64,000 nucleotides of DNA from JBGAKG01 sp044224495 (GTDB taxonomy: Bacteria; Myxococcota_A; Polyangia; Polyangiales; Polyangiaceae), in NCBI GenBank assembly GCA_044224495.1, contig JBGAKG010000011.1:1-64000 (forward strand). Direction: 5' to 3'. This document shows, one piece after another, positions 1 through 7,993 of the stretch (positions are counted from its first letter, which is position 1; each line of letters starts with the position of its first letter). Under the pieces are notes generated by a model. That model did not search any database and was not told the DNA's origin. It saw only the letters and a program-made list of their open reading frames with translations. A program made the position numbers and the translations under genes.

Positions 1-146
1 TCGGCGTACGAGATGACCTTCGCCAGGTTCTTCTTGCTCTGGACCTTCACGAGCGACGCCGTGAGCGTGGTCTTGCCGTGGTCGATGTGACCGATGGTTC
101 CGACGTTCACGTGGGGCTTGGTGCGGTTGAATTTCTCTTTTGCCAT
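1..146 (-). CDS. tuf: Elongation factor Tu, N-terminal fragment (cut by window edge)
   Basis: The 48 visible codons begin MAKEKFNRTKPHVNVGTIGH and continue into the P-loop GHIDHGKT, the invariant GTP-binding start of EF-Tu. EF-Tu delivers aminoacyl-tRNA to the ribosome in the cytoplasm. The gene continues to the left of the window. Its start codon lies 35 bases after the fusA stop, with GGAG just upstream of the ATG, so it follows fusA in one transcript, as in the classical str operon. No damage is visible in the part seen. Confidence 0.97.
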   Translation of the reverse strand, partial: MAKEKFNRTKPHVNVGTIGHIDHGKTTLTASLVKVQSKKNLAKVISYA

Positions 147-181
147 GGCTTCTCCGAAGTCTTTCTTTCCTTAGGCGGCTC

Positions 182-2299
182 TCAGCTCGCCGAACCCTTG
201 ACCTTCGCGACGACCTCTTCCTGCACGGCGGCCGGGACCGGCGCGTAGTGCGAGAAGTGGAGCGACGACGTCGCACGACCTTGCGTCATCGACCGGAGGT
301 CGGTGACGTAACCGAACATCGTCGCGAGCGGGACTTCGCTGTCGACGACCTGCGCGTTGCCGCGCTGGCTCATGCCGAGGATGCGACCGCGGCGCGAGTT
401 GATGTCACCGATGACGTCGCCCATGTACTGCTCGGGGACGACGACTTCGTTCTTCATGATCGGCTCGAGCAGGTGGAGACCTGCGCGCTTCGCGCCGTCC
501 TGGAAGCAGAGCGAGGCGGCGACTTCGAACGCCTGCGCGCTCGAGTCGACGTCGTGGTAGCTGCCGTCGTACAGGCGGCACTTCATGTCGACGACCGGGT
601 AACCGGCGAGGACACCGCGCTCCATCGCTTCGCGGACGCCCTTCTCGATCGCCGGGATGAACTCCTTCGGGATCGTGCCGCCGACGATGTCGTTGTCGAA
701 CACGAAGCCCGTTCCGGGCTCGCCCGGCTCGATCTCCATGAGGACGTGGCCGTACTGGCCGCGACCACCGGACTGCTTCGCGTACTTGTACTCGCAGGGG
801 ACCTTCTTCGAGATCGCCTCGCGGTACGCGACTTCCGGCTTGCCGACGTTCGACTCGACCTTGAACTCGCGCTTGAGGCGGTCGCAGATGATGTCGAGGT
901 GGAGCTCGCCCATGCCGCTGATGATCGTCTGCCCCGACTCTTCGTCGGTGTGGATGCGGAACGACGGGTCTTCGGCGGCGAGCTTCTGGAGACCGATGCC
1001 GAGCTTCTCGACGTCGGCCTTCGTCTTCGGCTCGATCGCGATCGAGATGACGGGCTCCGGGAAGACCATCTTCTCGAGGACGATCGGCTTCTTCTCGTCG
1101 CAGAGCGTGTCGCCCGTGCGCGTGTCCTTGAGACCGACGGCCGCGTAGATGTTGCCGGCGTCCGCCTCGGTGAGCTCCTCACGCTTGTTCGCGTGCATGC
1201 GGAGGATGCGGCCGATGCGCTCGCGCTTCCCGCGGGTCGAGTTCACGACCATCGTGCCGCTCGAGATCGTGCCCGAGTAGACGCGGAAGAACGTGAGGTT
1301 GCCGTGCGGGTCGTTGATGATCTTGAACGCGTAGCCGCTGAACGGCTCCTTGTCGTCCGCCTTGCGCTCTTCTTCCTTCTCGTTGTCCGGGTTGATGCCC
1401 TTGACCGGCGGGATGTCGACCGGCGACGGAAGGTAGTTGACGACCGCGTCGAGGAGGAGCTGGACGCCCTTGTTCTTGAACGCCGAGCCGCAGATGACGG
1501 GGAAGAACTTGAACGTGGTGCAGCCCTTGCGGATCGCAGCGACGATCTCGGCTTCGCCGACCTGGTCGAGCTTCCCGTCGAGGAACTTCTCCATGATCGC
1601 CTCGTCCATGTCGGCGCAGGCTTCGATCATCTGCTCGCGGAACTTGGTGGCCTTGTCCTTGAGGTTCGCCGGGATCTCTTCCCAGCTGTACTTCTGACCC
1701 TTCGACTCCTCGTCGAAGATGCAGGCCTTCATCTTGATGAGGTCGATGACGCCCTTGTGCTGGTCTTCCTCGCCGACCGGGTACTGGATCGGAACCGGGA
1801 CGACGCCGAGGCGCTCGCGGATCGAGTTGACGTTCATCTCGAAGTCCGCGCCGAGCTTGTCCATCTTGTTGACGAACACGATCCGGGGGACGCGGAACTT
1901 GTCGGCCTGGCGCCAGACCGTCTCGGTCTGGGGCTCGACGCCGTTGCCGCCATCCAGAACGGCGACCGCGCCGTCGAGAACGCGCAGCGAGCGCTCGACT
2001 TCGATCGTGAAGTCGACGTGGCCGGGGGTGTCGATGATGTTGATGCGGTGGCGGACGCCGGCGTTCGGACCCTCGTTCGGGGCCCAGAAGCAGTTGGTCG
2101 CCGCCGAGGTGATCGTGATGCCGCGCTCCTGCTCCTGGACCATGTAGTCCATGGTCGCGGCGCCCTCGTGGACCTCGCCGATCTTGTAGTTGACGCCCGT
2201 GTAGTAGAGGACGCGCTCGGTCGTCGTCGTCTTGCCCGCGTCGATGTGGGCCATGATTCCGATGTTTCGCGTCTTTTCGAGTGAGTATTCGCGGGCCAC
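182..2299 (-). CDS. fusA: Elongation factor G
   Basis: This 705-residue GTPase moves tRNAs and mRNA through the ribosome. The N-terminus carries the P-loop AHIDAGKTTTTE (about residues 17-28), the G3 motif DTPGHVDF and the G4 motif NKMDKLGAD, followed by the usual domain II-V sequence to the C-terminus. Its length matches the family norm of about 700. It lies directly upstream of tuf. It is not adjacent to rpsG: three unrelated genes and a terminator-like hairpin separate them, and it has its own promoter and a leader of about 210 nt (see the entries at 2349 and 2518). A long frame on the opposite strand over the same bases is only a GC-bias shadow. Confidence 0.98.
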   Translation of the reverse strand: MAREYSLEKTRNIGIMAHIDAGKTTTTERVLYYTGVNYKIGEVHEGAATMDYMVQEQERGITITSAATNCFWAPNEGPNAGVRHRINIIDTPGHVDFTIEVERSLRVLDGAVAVLDGGNGVEPQTETVWRQADKFRVPRIVFVNKMDKLGADFEMNVNSIRERLGVVPVPIQYPVGEEDQHKGVIDLIKMKACIFDEESKGQKYSWEEIPANLKDKATKFREQMIEACADMDEAIMEKFLDGKLDQVGEAEIVAAIRKGCTTFKFFPVICGSAFKNKGVQLLLDAVVNYLPSPVDIPPVKGINPDNEKEEERKADDKEPFSGYAFKIINDPHGNLTFFRVYSGTISSGTMVVNSTRGKRERIGRILRMHANKREELTEADAGNIYAAVGLKDTRTGDTLCDEKKPIVLEKMVFPEPVISIAIEPKTKADVEKLGIGLQKLAAEDPSFRIHTDEESGQTIISGMGELHLDIICDRLKREFKVESNVGKPEVAYREAISKKVPCEYKYAKQSGGRGQYGHVLMEIEPGEPGTGFVFDNDIVGGTIPKEFIPAIEKGVREAMERGVLAGYPVVDMKCRLYDGSYHDVDSSAQAFEVAASLCFQDGAKRAGLHLLEPIMKNEVVVPEQYMGDVIGDINSRRGRILGMSQRGNAQVVDSEVPLATMFGYVTDLRSMTQGRATSSLHFSHYAPVPAAVQEEVVAKVKGSAS

Positions 2300-2348
2300 G
2301 GACGTTCTCCTTCGGGTCGGTGATGAAAAAGGCTGCTAAACGCACGAA

Positions 2349-2415
2349 ACCCTCTCTGGCCCCGCGCCTGCCGTTTCGAGGCGCGTCTCCTGGGGAGGAG
2401 GGATCCAGAGAGGGT
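2349..2415 (-). promoter_or_regulatory. Candidate structured RNA in the fusA leader (three-way junction)
   Basis: An 11-bp perfect inverted repeat (2349-2359 with 2405-2415, arms ACCCTCTCTGG / CCAGAGAGGGT) encloses two further hairpins: 2364-2369 with 2379-2384 (GCGCCT/AGGCGC) and 2387-2391 with 2396-2400 (CTCCT/AGGAG, loop GGGG). Together they can fold as a three-way junction. It lies 50-116 bases upstream of the fusA start, inside the leader predicted from the promoter at 2518-2545. On the transcribed strand, short T tracts follow the closing stem. The folding is seen in the sequence; a regulatory role, such as feedback or attenuation of fusA-tuf, is inference. Confidence 0.5.
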
Positions 2416-2517
2416 GTCGGGGGACCACTTCCAGTTGCGGCGTTCGCCGCGGGGGTCACCCGATCCTTATGTCAGCTCGTGCATGCCGGTCGTAGGTCTC
2501 CCAGAAATGGGAAGCGC

Positions 2518-2545
2518 TACTTAGCAGGAGGGATGTAGGTGTCAA
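2518..2545 (-). promoter_or_regulatory. Sigma-70-like promoter for fusA-tuf
   Basis: On the minus strand a perfect TTGACA (2545-2540) is followed by 16 bases and TAAGTA (2523-2518), a weak -10. It lies between the stop of the upstream lipoprotein gene (2570) and fusA. Transcription would begin near 2511, giving a leader of about 210 nt. The rpsL promoter at 6835-6862 has the same TTGACA with a 16-base spacer, and TAAGTAG occurs in both promoter regions. Confidence 0.55.
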
Positions 2546-2569
2546 GTGCCGCGGCGTCCCTCGGCGCCC

Positions 2570-2902
2570 TCAGTCTGATGAGCTCGCGTCCGACTTGGGG
2601 AGACAGAAGTTCGTCTCCGTCCAGTGTCCGCCCACGCATTCGCGTCGAATGGTAGAGCACTCGACCGACCATCCGTAGCCACACTCGAGGTAGGCGTCCC
2701 CACACGCCGCATCGCGAACGAAGTCGGTACAGCTCGTCGCGTTGGGGGCTCCGTCAGCTCGTTCGGCGCCCGAGTCGCTCGCGCTGCCGGGTGAGGGCGT
2801 CGCACCGGTGCAGGCGAAGAACAGGACTGTGACGGTCGCCAGCGCTCCGCCAGGAACGACGAGGCGATTCAGGCGGGTCGGCCGCATGGCGCATCGGGAC
2901 AT
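2570..2902 (-). CDS. Small putative lipoprotein, Cys-rich
   Basis: A 110-residue protein of unknown function. Residues about 13-30 are hydrophobic and end in VLFFAC, a plausible lipobox, so the mature protein would be anchored at Cys30. The mature part begins with a Ser/Asp/Ala-rich linker and then has six cysteines (CTDF, AACGD, LECGY, VECST, RECVG, NFCLP), suggesting a small disulfide-bonded domain. A second ATG (codon 6) could be the start. It begins 16 bases after the preceding membrane protein gene ends and was probably co-transcribed with the two GIDE-like genes. I do not recognise the family. Confidence 0.6.
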   Translation of the reverse strand: MSRCAMRPTRLNRLVVPGGALATVTVLFFACTGATPSPGSASDSGAERADGAPNATSCTDFVRDAACGDAYLECGYGWSVECSTIRRECVGGHWTETNFCLPKSDASSSD

Positions 2903-2918
2903 CGCTGGAAGCCTAGCA

Positions 2919-4367
2919 TCAGCGCGTCAACCACCCGATCGTCAGCGCCCACCCGAGCCCGACGTAGGCCATTCCCCCGAACAGCGACGCGTGGACGTCG
3001 AGCGTCCGCGCCTTCCCGAGGAGCCGTGCGACCGCCTGGGCCTTCGTTCCCTCGAACACCGCCGAGCGCTCCCCGACCTCGATGTACCCCTTCGTCGGAG
3101 CCATCCGGTAGTTGGACGTATCCACCCCCTCGACCTTGCGCCCGTCGACGAGCAGGGTGATCGGGTCACCACGGACGATGCACGCCTCGCGCAGGCGGTA
3201 CGGAGCCTCCGGGTCGATCCGGAGCTCCTTCCGGAGCTCGCGCGGGACGTCGCGACCCGCGAGCTCCTTCTCCGCGTCTTGCGCGAGCTCGAAGATCGCC
3301 TCGTCGATCTCGACCTTCACCGTCTCGTCACCGACCTTCACCTCCAACCGTCCGCGGTCCTGGACCTCGCCGACGGGAATGACGTCTCGATCCTTGCCGC
3401 CGCGAAACACCCGGGCGACCGAGACGATGGAAGCGGCGACGGGCCGACCCTCCAAGACGGAAGGACCGAGAGGGCTCTCCTCCCCGACGGTGCCTTCGAG
3501 CACCAACATGCCCTCGACCGGCGCTTCGAGCTGGCTCGCCACGTCCCGGAACCGGGCCGCTCGAACGAGGAGGTACCCGAAAGGAACGGCGAACACCGGG
3601 GGAAACAGCACCGTGAGGCCCGGAGCTCCGAGAAGCGCGGCGACGCACGCGAGACCGACGATGGGCAGCACGGCGGCGAACGCCCACGCACGCGTCACGG
3701 ACTTTCTCACCAGCGGAAGCAATCGGTGCCCCGCCGCGCGGGTGGCGCGCCACGCGAAGAGCGTTGCCACCAAGAAGACGAGGCCGAGCCAAATCGCGCT
3801 GGCGCGTAGGCTTCGCCGCTCTCTGCGTTCCCCCTCGAGGCCACCCCTCGACTCCAGCGCGCCGAGCGGTTCGTTCGCCGAGCACGCGTTGATGGTGACG
3901 CCGTCTTGGGCGAGGCAGCCGTCGATCCAGACCGCGTTGCCACGGCTCGCGCACACCGTTCGATACCGTAGGTCGTCGTTGGGTCGCGGGGCTCCCGCGT
4001 CGCGTACGACCGCGTCGTCGGTGGTCCGCGCATCGTCCGAGCTCAGAGCAGCGAGCGGGACGAGGTAGTGCACGCCGCCGTGCACGATCGGGACGTCGAC
4101 CGCCTGGAGCGGGCGCTCCAACCACCACTGCTTGTCGCGCCGCGTCTCCTCGCGAACCACGCAGAGGGGCTCCGGAACGTCGTCCACGCGGCCGTCGAAC
4201 CAGACGCGCGGAAGATCTGCGCTCGTCGCGGGACGCCGAAGTCGTTCGATGTCGGTCCCTTCCCCGAATGACGCACGCCACACGTAGAAGACCGGCACGC
4301 CGACGACCCCGGCAACCACCAACGCGAGCACGAACGGCCGAAGGCGGTTCCAGAGGGTGCTCGTCAT
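2919..4367 (-). CDS. GIDE-like (MUL1-type) membrane protein, copy 1
   Basis: A 482-residue membrane protein. TM1 is at about 11-30, followed by a soluble region (31-185) with several cysteines. Further TM segments lie near 190-207 and 228-270, and the last is at about 462-480. Residues 285-415 (EGTVGEESPLG, VGEVQDRGRLEV, YRLREACIVRGDPITLL) resemble the membrane-proximal GIDE/BAM domain best known from the mitochondrial ubiquitin ligase MUL1. No RING finger is present, so ligase activity is not implied. Its start overlaps the stop of the next copy by 4 bases (ATGA, 4364-4367). The two proteins share architecture and are tandem duplicates. The family assignment rests on pattern memory; the function is unknown. 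Confidence 0.7.
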   Translation of the reverse strand: MTSTLWNRLRPFVLALVVAGVVGVPVFYVWRASFGEGTDIERLRRPATSADLPRVWFDGRVDDVPEPLCVVREETRRDKQWWLERPLQAVDVPIVHGGVHYLVPLAALSSDDARTTDDAVVRDAGAPRPNDDLRYRTVCASRGNAVWIDGCLAQDGVTINACSANEPLGALESRGGLEGERRERRSLRASAIWLGLVFLVATLFAWRATRAAGHRLLPLVRKSVTRAWAFAAVLPIVGLACVAALLGAPGLTVLFPPVFAVPFGYLLVRAARFRDVASQLEAPVEGMLVLEGTVGEESPLGPSVLEGRPVAASIVSVARVFRGGKDRDVIPVGEVQDRGRLEVKVGDETVKVEIDEAIFELAQDAEKELAGRDVPRELRKELRIDPEAPYRLREACIVRGDPITLLVDGRKVEGVDTSNYRMAPTKGYIEVGERSAVFEGTKAQAVARLLGKARTLDVHASLFGGMAYVGLGWALTIGWLTR

Positions 4368-5809
4368 CCCAGGAGCGCCACCCGGAACGCCCAGATCGCG
4401 ACCGCAACTCCGATCCCGAACGCGATGCCAGCCCAGACCTCGAACCCACGCGCCTTCCCAAAGAGGCTCGCGCGCGCGTCCGCGACCGTGCCCTCGAAGA
4501 TCGCGGGCCGAGCGTGCGCCGGGACGTCGACCGTGCTCGTCTTCCCCGCGCTGCGGTACGCGGACGCTCCTTCGTCGCGCGCCTGGGCCTTGCTGCCCGC
4601 GACGAGGACCGTGATCCGGTCGCCGCGGCGCAGGACGTACTCCCGGAGCCGGAATTCGCTCCCCTCCTCCAACGTGAGGCTGTTCGTGATCTCGGCCGGG
4701 ACCTTCGCGCGTGCGACCGTGACCTCGAAGTCGCGCGCGATCTCGATGACCGCGTCCTCCAGATCGAGCTCGAACGTGCCGGCGTCGGTGGCGAGCTGCA
4801 GCGTGCCCACGTCCTGCACTTCGCCGACGGGGTGGTAGTTCACGCCCTTGCCGCGAAACACGCGCGCGACCGACACCAGGGACAGCGCGACGAGCTCGTC
4901 ACGCAGCGACGACTTCCCGAGCGGGCTCTCCTCCCCGACTCGCCCTTCGAGCACGATCATCCCGGGCGGCGGAGCGGTGAGCTTCGCGGCGACGGCGTGG
5001 AAGAGCGCGGCGCGCCGGAGCACGAACCCGCCGACGAGGGCCGCGACGATGGGGACGGGAAGGACCAGAAGCGGAGCGCCGAGGACGGCGAGCGCGACCA
5101 CGATGACGACCGCGGGGATCGCGGCGACCGTCAGCACCTTCGGCAGCCCGTCCTCGGGGACGAGCGGCAGCAGGCGGTGCCCCGCCCGACGCCACCGGGT
5201 CGCGGAGAACATCGCGAGCATCAGGAGCGGCTGGAGGGCGATGTCGAGCGGGAGCGAGCGCATCACGAGCTCCCAGCTCCGCTGCGCCGCGAGCGTACGG
5301 GTGGGCCGGAGCTCTCCCGCGCTCGGATCGACGCAGGGGACCAAGCGTGAAGGGTTGGGCCCGACGCACGCATCGATGCGGACGCGATCGCCCGCCTGCG
5401 CGCACACCATCCGGTACTTGTACCCCGACGGGATGGCGCGGGCGTTCACCCCGTGCGCCTCGATCTCGTCGTTGGTCGCTGCCCGATCCGACGAGGTCGT
5501 GAGGTCCGAGAGCGCGACGGACCATTCCTCCCCGTCGTGCGCGACGCGCACGTCCTCACTCGAGAGGTAGGTGCTGACGACGGGCTTCTTCGAGGCGTGG
5601 AAGTCCTTCCGGAGCGCGCACACACTCTCGGCCGGCCCGCTCAGGGTCCCGTCGAACCAGACGTTGGGCCGATCGGCCGCCGTGGCGGGGCGCTTCCAGC
5701 GTTGGAAGATGGTCGTCGTCTCGAACTGCGTATGAAAAATGAGACCCAGGACGAGCCAGCACGCGGCGGTCGAGACGACCGTGACGACGAGCACCCATCC
5801 CCATCTCAT
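4364..5809 (-). CDS. GIDE-like (MUL1-type) membrane protein, copy 2
   Basis: A 481-residue paralogue of the downstream gene with the same order of parts: N-terminal TM (about 5-25), soluble Cys-containing region with the shared RP.TA.D.P.VWFDG pattern, a central TM group that follows the GHRLLPLV motif, the GIDE-like block (LEGRVGEESPLGK, VGEVQDVGTLQL, FRLREYVLRRGDRITVLV) and a C-terminal TM. No RING domain is present. It is the first gene of a three-gene minus-strand group (this gene, copy 1, lipoprotein) lying between rpsG and fusA. A strong hairpin at 5837-5862 separates it from rpsG, so it probably has its own promoter. Function unknown. Confidence 0.7.
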   Translation of the reverse strand: MRWGWVLVVTVVSTAACWLVLGLIFHTQFETTTIFQRWKRPATAADRPNVWFDGTLSGPAESVCALRKDFHASKKPVVSTYLSSEDVRVAHDGEEWSVALSDLTTSSDRAATNDEIEAHGVNARAIPSGYKYRMVCAQAGDRVRIDACVGPNPSRLVPCVDPSAGELRPTRTLAAQRSWELVMRSLPLDIALQPLLMLAMFSATRWRRAGHRLLPLVPEDGLPKVLTVAAIPAVVIVVALAVLGAPLLVLPVPIVAALVGGFVLRRAALFHAVAAKLTAPPPGMIVLEGRVGEESPLGKSSLRDELVALSLVSVARVFRGKGVNYHPVGEVQDVGTLQLATDAGTFELDLEDAVIEIARDFEVTVARAKVPAEITNSLTLEEGSEFRLREYVLRRGDRITVLVAGSKAQARDEGASAYRSAGKTSTVDVPAHARPAIFEGTVADARASLFGKARGFEVWAGIAFGIGVAVAIWAFRVALLG

Positions 5810-5836
5810 GGCCGAAGCATACCCCCAAATGGCGAA

Positions 5837-5862
5837 AGGCCGTCGCGTTCCCGCGACGGCCT
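5837..5862 (-). terminator. Intrinsic terminator after rpsL-rpsG
   Basis: A perfect 11-bp GC-rich stem (5837-5847 with 5852-5862, arms AGGCCGTCGCG / CGCGACGGCCT) with a 4-base loop begins 28 bases after the rpsG stop. On the minus strand it is followed by TTTCGCCATTT, a short broken T tract. It would end the rpsL-rpsG transcript before the GIDE-like genes. The T run is weak, so termination may be partial. Confidence 0.65.
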
Positions 5863-5889
5863 CCGCTCATCCCAAGTTGGGATGCCGAC

Positions 5890-6360
5890 TCACCAGCGAT
5901 AGTGGGCGAACGCCTTGTTCGCTTCCGCCATCTTGTGCGTGTCGTCCTTCTTCTTCACCGCGTTGCCACGGCCGTTCGCCGCATCGACGAACTCGGCCGC
6001 GAGGCGCTCGCGCATCGTCTTCTCGCCGCGCTCGCGCGCGTAGGTGACGATCCAGCGCATGGCCAGCGCGACACGGCGCTCCGGACGAACCTCGACCGGA
6101 ACCTGGTAGGTCGCACCGCCGACGCGGCGGCTCTTCACTTCCAGCTTCGGCTTCACGTTGTCGAGCGCCTTGCGGAAGGTCTCGATCGCGTCTTCCTTGA
6201 AGCGCTCCGAGATCACGTCGAACGCGCCGTAGAGGATGCCCTCGGCGGTCGCCTTCTTGCCACCCAGCATGAGGGTGTTCGTGAACTTCGAGACGAGCTT
6301 GTCCTTGTACTTCGGGTCCGGGATGATCCGGCGCTTGGGAACTTCGCGTCGACGCGGCAT
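5890..6360 (-). CDS. rpsG: 30S ribosomal protein S7
   Basis: A 156-residue primary rRNA-binding protein that organises the 3' domain of 16S rRNA. It has the family N-terminus MPRRREVPKRRIIPDPKY, the FTNTLMLGGKKATAEGILY segment and the VGGATYQVPVEVRPERR block. The length is standard. It begins 7 bases after the rpsL stop, so the two are co-transcribed. Its transcript probably ends at the hairpin at 5837-5862 instead of continuing into fusA. Confidence 0.98.
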   Translation of the reverse strand: MPRRREVPKRRIIPDPKYKDKLVSKFTNTLMLGGKKATAEGILYGAFDVISERFKEDAIETFRKALDNVKPKLEVKSRRVGGATYQVPVEVRPERRVALAMRWIVTYARERGEKTMRERLAAEFVDAANGRGNAVKKKDDTHKMAEANKAFAHYRW

Positions 6361-6367
6361 GGGATCC

Positions 6368-6766
6368 TCAGCTCTTGGGGCGCTTCACGCCGTACTTCGA
6401 GCGCTTGCGGTTGCGGTTGACCTTGTTCGTCGACGACGGGCCGATCGCGCCGGAGGCGTCGAGCGTGCCACGGACGACGTGGTAGCGAACACCCGGGAGG
6501 TCCTTCACACGACCGCCACGGATGAGCACGACCGAGTGCTCCTGGAGGTTGTGCCCCTCGCCCGGGATGTAGGAGGTCACTTCCATCCCGTTCGTGAGGC
6601 GAACGCGGCAGACCTTGCGGAGCGCGGAGTTCGGCTTCTTCGGGGTGGTCGTGTAGACGCGGACGCAGACGCCGCGCTTCTGGGGGCAGGCCTTCAGCGC
6701 AGGAGACGCCGTCTTGAAACGGGCTGCCTCGCGGCCGTGATTGATGAGCTGGTTGATCGTGGGCAT
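6368..6766 (-). CDS. rpsL: 30S ribosomal protein S12
   Basis: This decoding-centre protein is 132 residues, compared with about 124 in E. coli. The core blocks ACPQKRGVC, TTTPKKPNSALRK and GRVKDLPGVRYH are intact. Both lysines in the last two blocks whose mutation classically gives streptomycin resistance are present, so this is the wild-type, drug-sensitive form. The extra length is a short Ser/Asn/Arg insertion (GPSSTNKVNRNRK) just before the conserved SKYGVKRPKS tail. It is the first gene of the unit, with a good TTGACA promoter at 6835-6862 and a leader of about 60 nt. Confidence 0.98.
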   Translation of the reverse strand: MPTINQLINHGREAARFKTASPALKACPQKRGVCVRVYTTTPKKPNSALRKVCRVRLTNGMEVTSYIPGEGHNLQEHSVVLIRGGRVKDLPGVRYHVVRGTLDASGAIGPSSTNKVNRNRKRSKYGVKRPKS

Positions 6767-6834
6767 GAAGGAATCCCGCTGGAATACCGGGGGGAAATGC
6801 AGAACGCACCTCGCCCGGGGAATCGGGGAGGCGC

Positions 6835-6862
6835 ACTCTACTTACGGGCGAGGCCCTGTCAA
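6835..6862 (-). promoter_or_regulatory. Sigma-70-like promoter for rpsL-rpsG
   Basis: On the minus strand a perfect TTGACA (6862-6857) is separated by 16 bases from TAGAGT (6840-6835), which matches four of six -10 positions. Transcription would start near 6828, about 60 nt before the rpsL ATG. It lies just beyond the stop of the Cys-rich protein gene at 6872. Confidence 0.65.
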
Positions 6863-6871
6863 GCCGGAAGG

Positions 6872-7987
6872 TTACTGGCAGCGAACGGTGATGCTTTGGC
6901 TCGGGGCGCCGCAGGTGTTGGTCTTCACTCCGCCCCAATCGCCGTTCGAGGACAGGCACGGCCGGACCGAGTAGCCCGGGTTCGTGCACGTGCAGGGGCT
7001 CGTGTCGGCCCCGAGCTCGACCGAGCCGGCGCAGTTCGCGCCCACGTACCAGGTGAAGCCGCCGCAGCTGATGCCGGACACCGTGGTCCCGTTCTTCAGC
7101 GCCTTGCAGAGCTGGTCCGCCGACGCGCCGGTGCACGTGCGGCCGACGACGTCGTTCGTGCCGGAGATCGTGATCGAGCTGTACGTCCCCGTGAGCGACG
7201 CGCGGAAGGTGTTCCACTGCGTGCAGCTCGTCGACGCCACGCTCTGCGTGAACGACGCGGTGAACGTCTGCCCGCCGGTGCACACGCCGCCGGTGCAGAA
7301 CGGAGTCTGGCCCGAGCACGTCTTGCCGCACCCACCGCAGTTGTTGGGGTTGGTCAGCACGTCGGTGCAGGTGCCGTTGCAGTTCGCTTGGCCGAGCGCG
7401 CAGCACTTGCCGCCGGTGCACCACTCGGTGTTGTCGGCGCAGGCCGTCCCGCAGGTGCCGCAGTGATCGTGGTGGTTCTGCGTGTCGTAGCAGATGGAGT
7501 CCGGGCACCCCGTCATGCCCTGCGGGCACGTGGTGCCGCACGCCTTCGCCGCGCACGTCGGCGTACCGAGCGCCCAGCCGGGACCGCCGTCGTAGCCGGC
7601 GTCGCCGAAGATCCCAGCGTCCGGGTTGTTCGGTCCCGGCGGCATGCTCCCGGCATCGCCGGTCGGGCACACGGTCCCGCACGTGCCGCAGTTCGCCTTG
7701 TCGGTGGCGAGGTCGACGCACGTCCCCGAGTCGCCGATGCACTTCACGAGCGGGGGATCGCACGTCGTCTTGCAGACGCCGTTCGAACACACCGCCGGGG
7801 GCGTACAGGCGGGGTTGCACGTCGCGGGACCGGTGTCCTTGCCCGCGTCGTTGGGCGGCGTGGTGACGTCGCTACCGGCGTCGTCGCCGGGGATGGGCGC
7901 GATCAGCCCGTTCGCACACGACACGATCACGGCGGCCACGCTGCCCAGGACGAGCGAAGAAAGAATGACGGTACGGCGCATCCCCAA
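6872..7987 (-). CDS. Secreted Cys-rich protein with repeated NCG-CG motifs
   Basis: A 371-residue exported protein. Its N-terminus (MRRTVILSSLVLGSVAAVIV then SC) is a signal peptide with a possible lipobox Cys; the third-codon ATG may be the true start. The mature part is crowded with cysteines in repeats such as NCGTCGTVC, HCGTCGTAC and NCGGCGKTC, a pattern common in myxobacterial secreted proteins and sometimes misannotated as tryptophan synthase. The last 130 residues are Ser/Thr-rich, probably beta-structured, with separate disulfides. The role is unknown. It ends just before the rpsL promoter and lies 6 bases from the end of the glutathione-transferase-like gene. Confidence 0.75.
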   Translation of the reverse strand: MGMRRTVILSSLVLGSVAAVIVSCANGLIAPIPGDDAGSDVTTPPNDAGKDTGPATCNPACTPPAVCSNGVCKTTCDPPLVKCIGDSGTCVDLATDKANCGTCGTVCPTGDAGSMPPGPNNPDAGIFGDAGYDGGPGWALGTPTCAAKACGTTCPQGMTGCPDSICYDTQNHHDHCGTCGTACADNTEWCTGGKCCALGQANCNGTCTDVLTNPNNCGGCGKTCSGQTPFCTGGVCTGGQTFTASFTQSVASTSCTQWNTFRASLTGTYSSITISGTNDVVGRTCTGASADQLCKALKNGTTVSGISCGGFTWYVGANCAGSVELGADTSPCTCTNPGYSVRPCLSSNGDWGGVKTNTCGAPSQSITVRCQ

Positions 7988-7993
7988 AGCGTC

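Noticed and set aside
140..2284. Long open frame antisense to fusA, like many other long frames opposite known genes
   Set aside because: It is an Arg/Asp/Leu-rich mirror of a confirmed gene in GC-rich DNA, with no domain, ribosome-binding site or natural composition.
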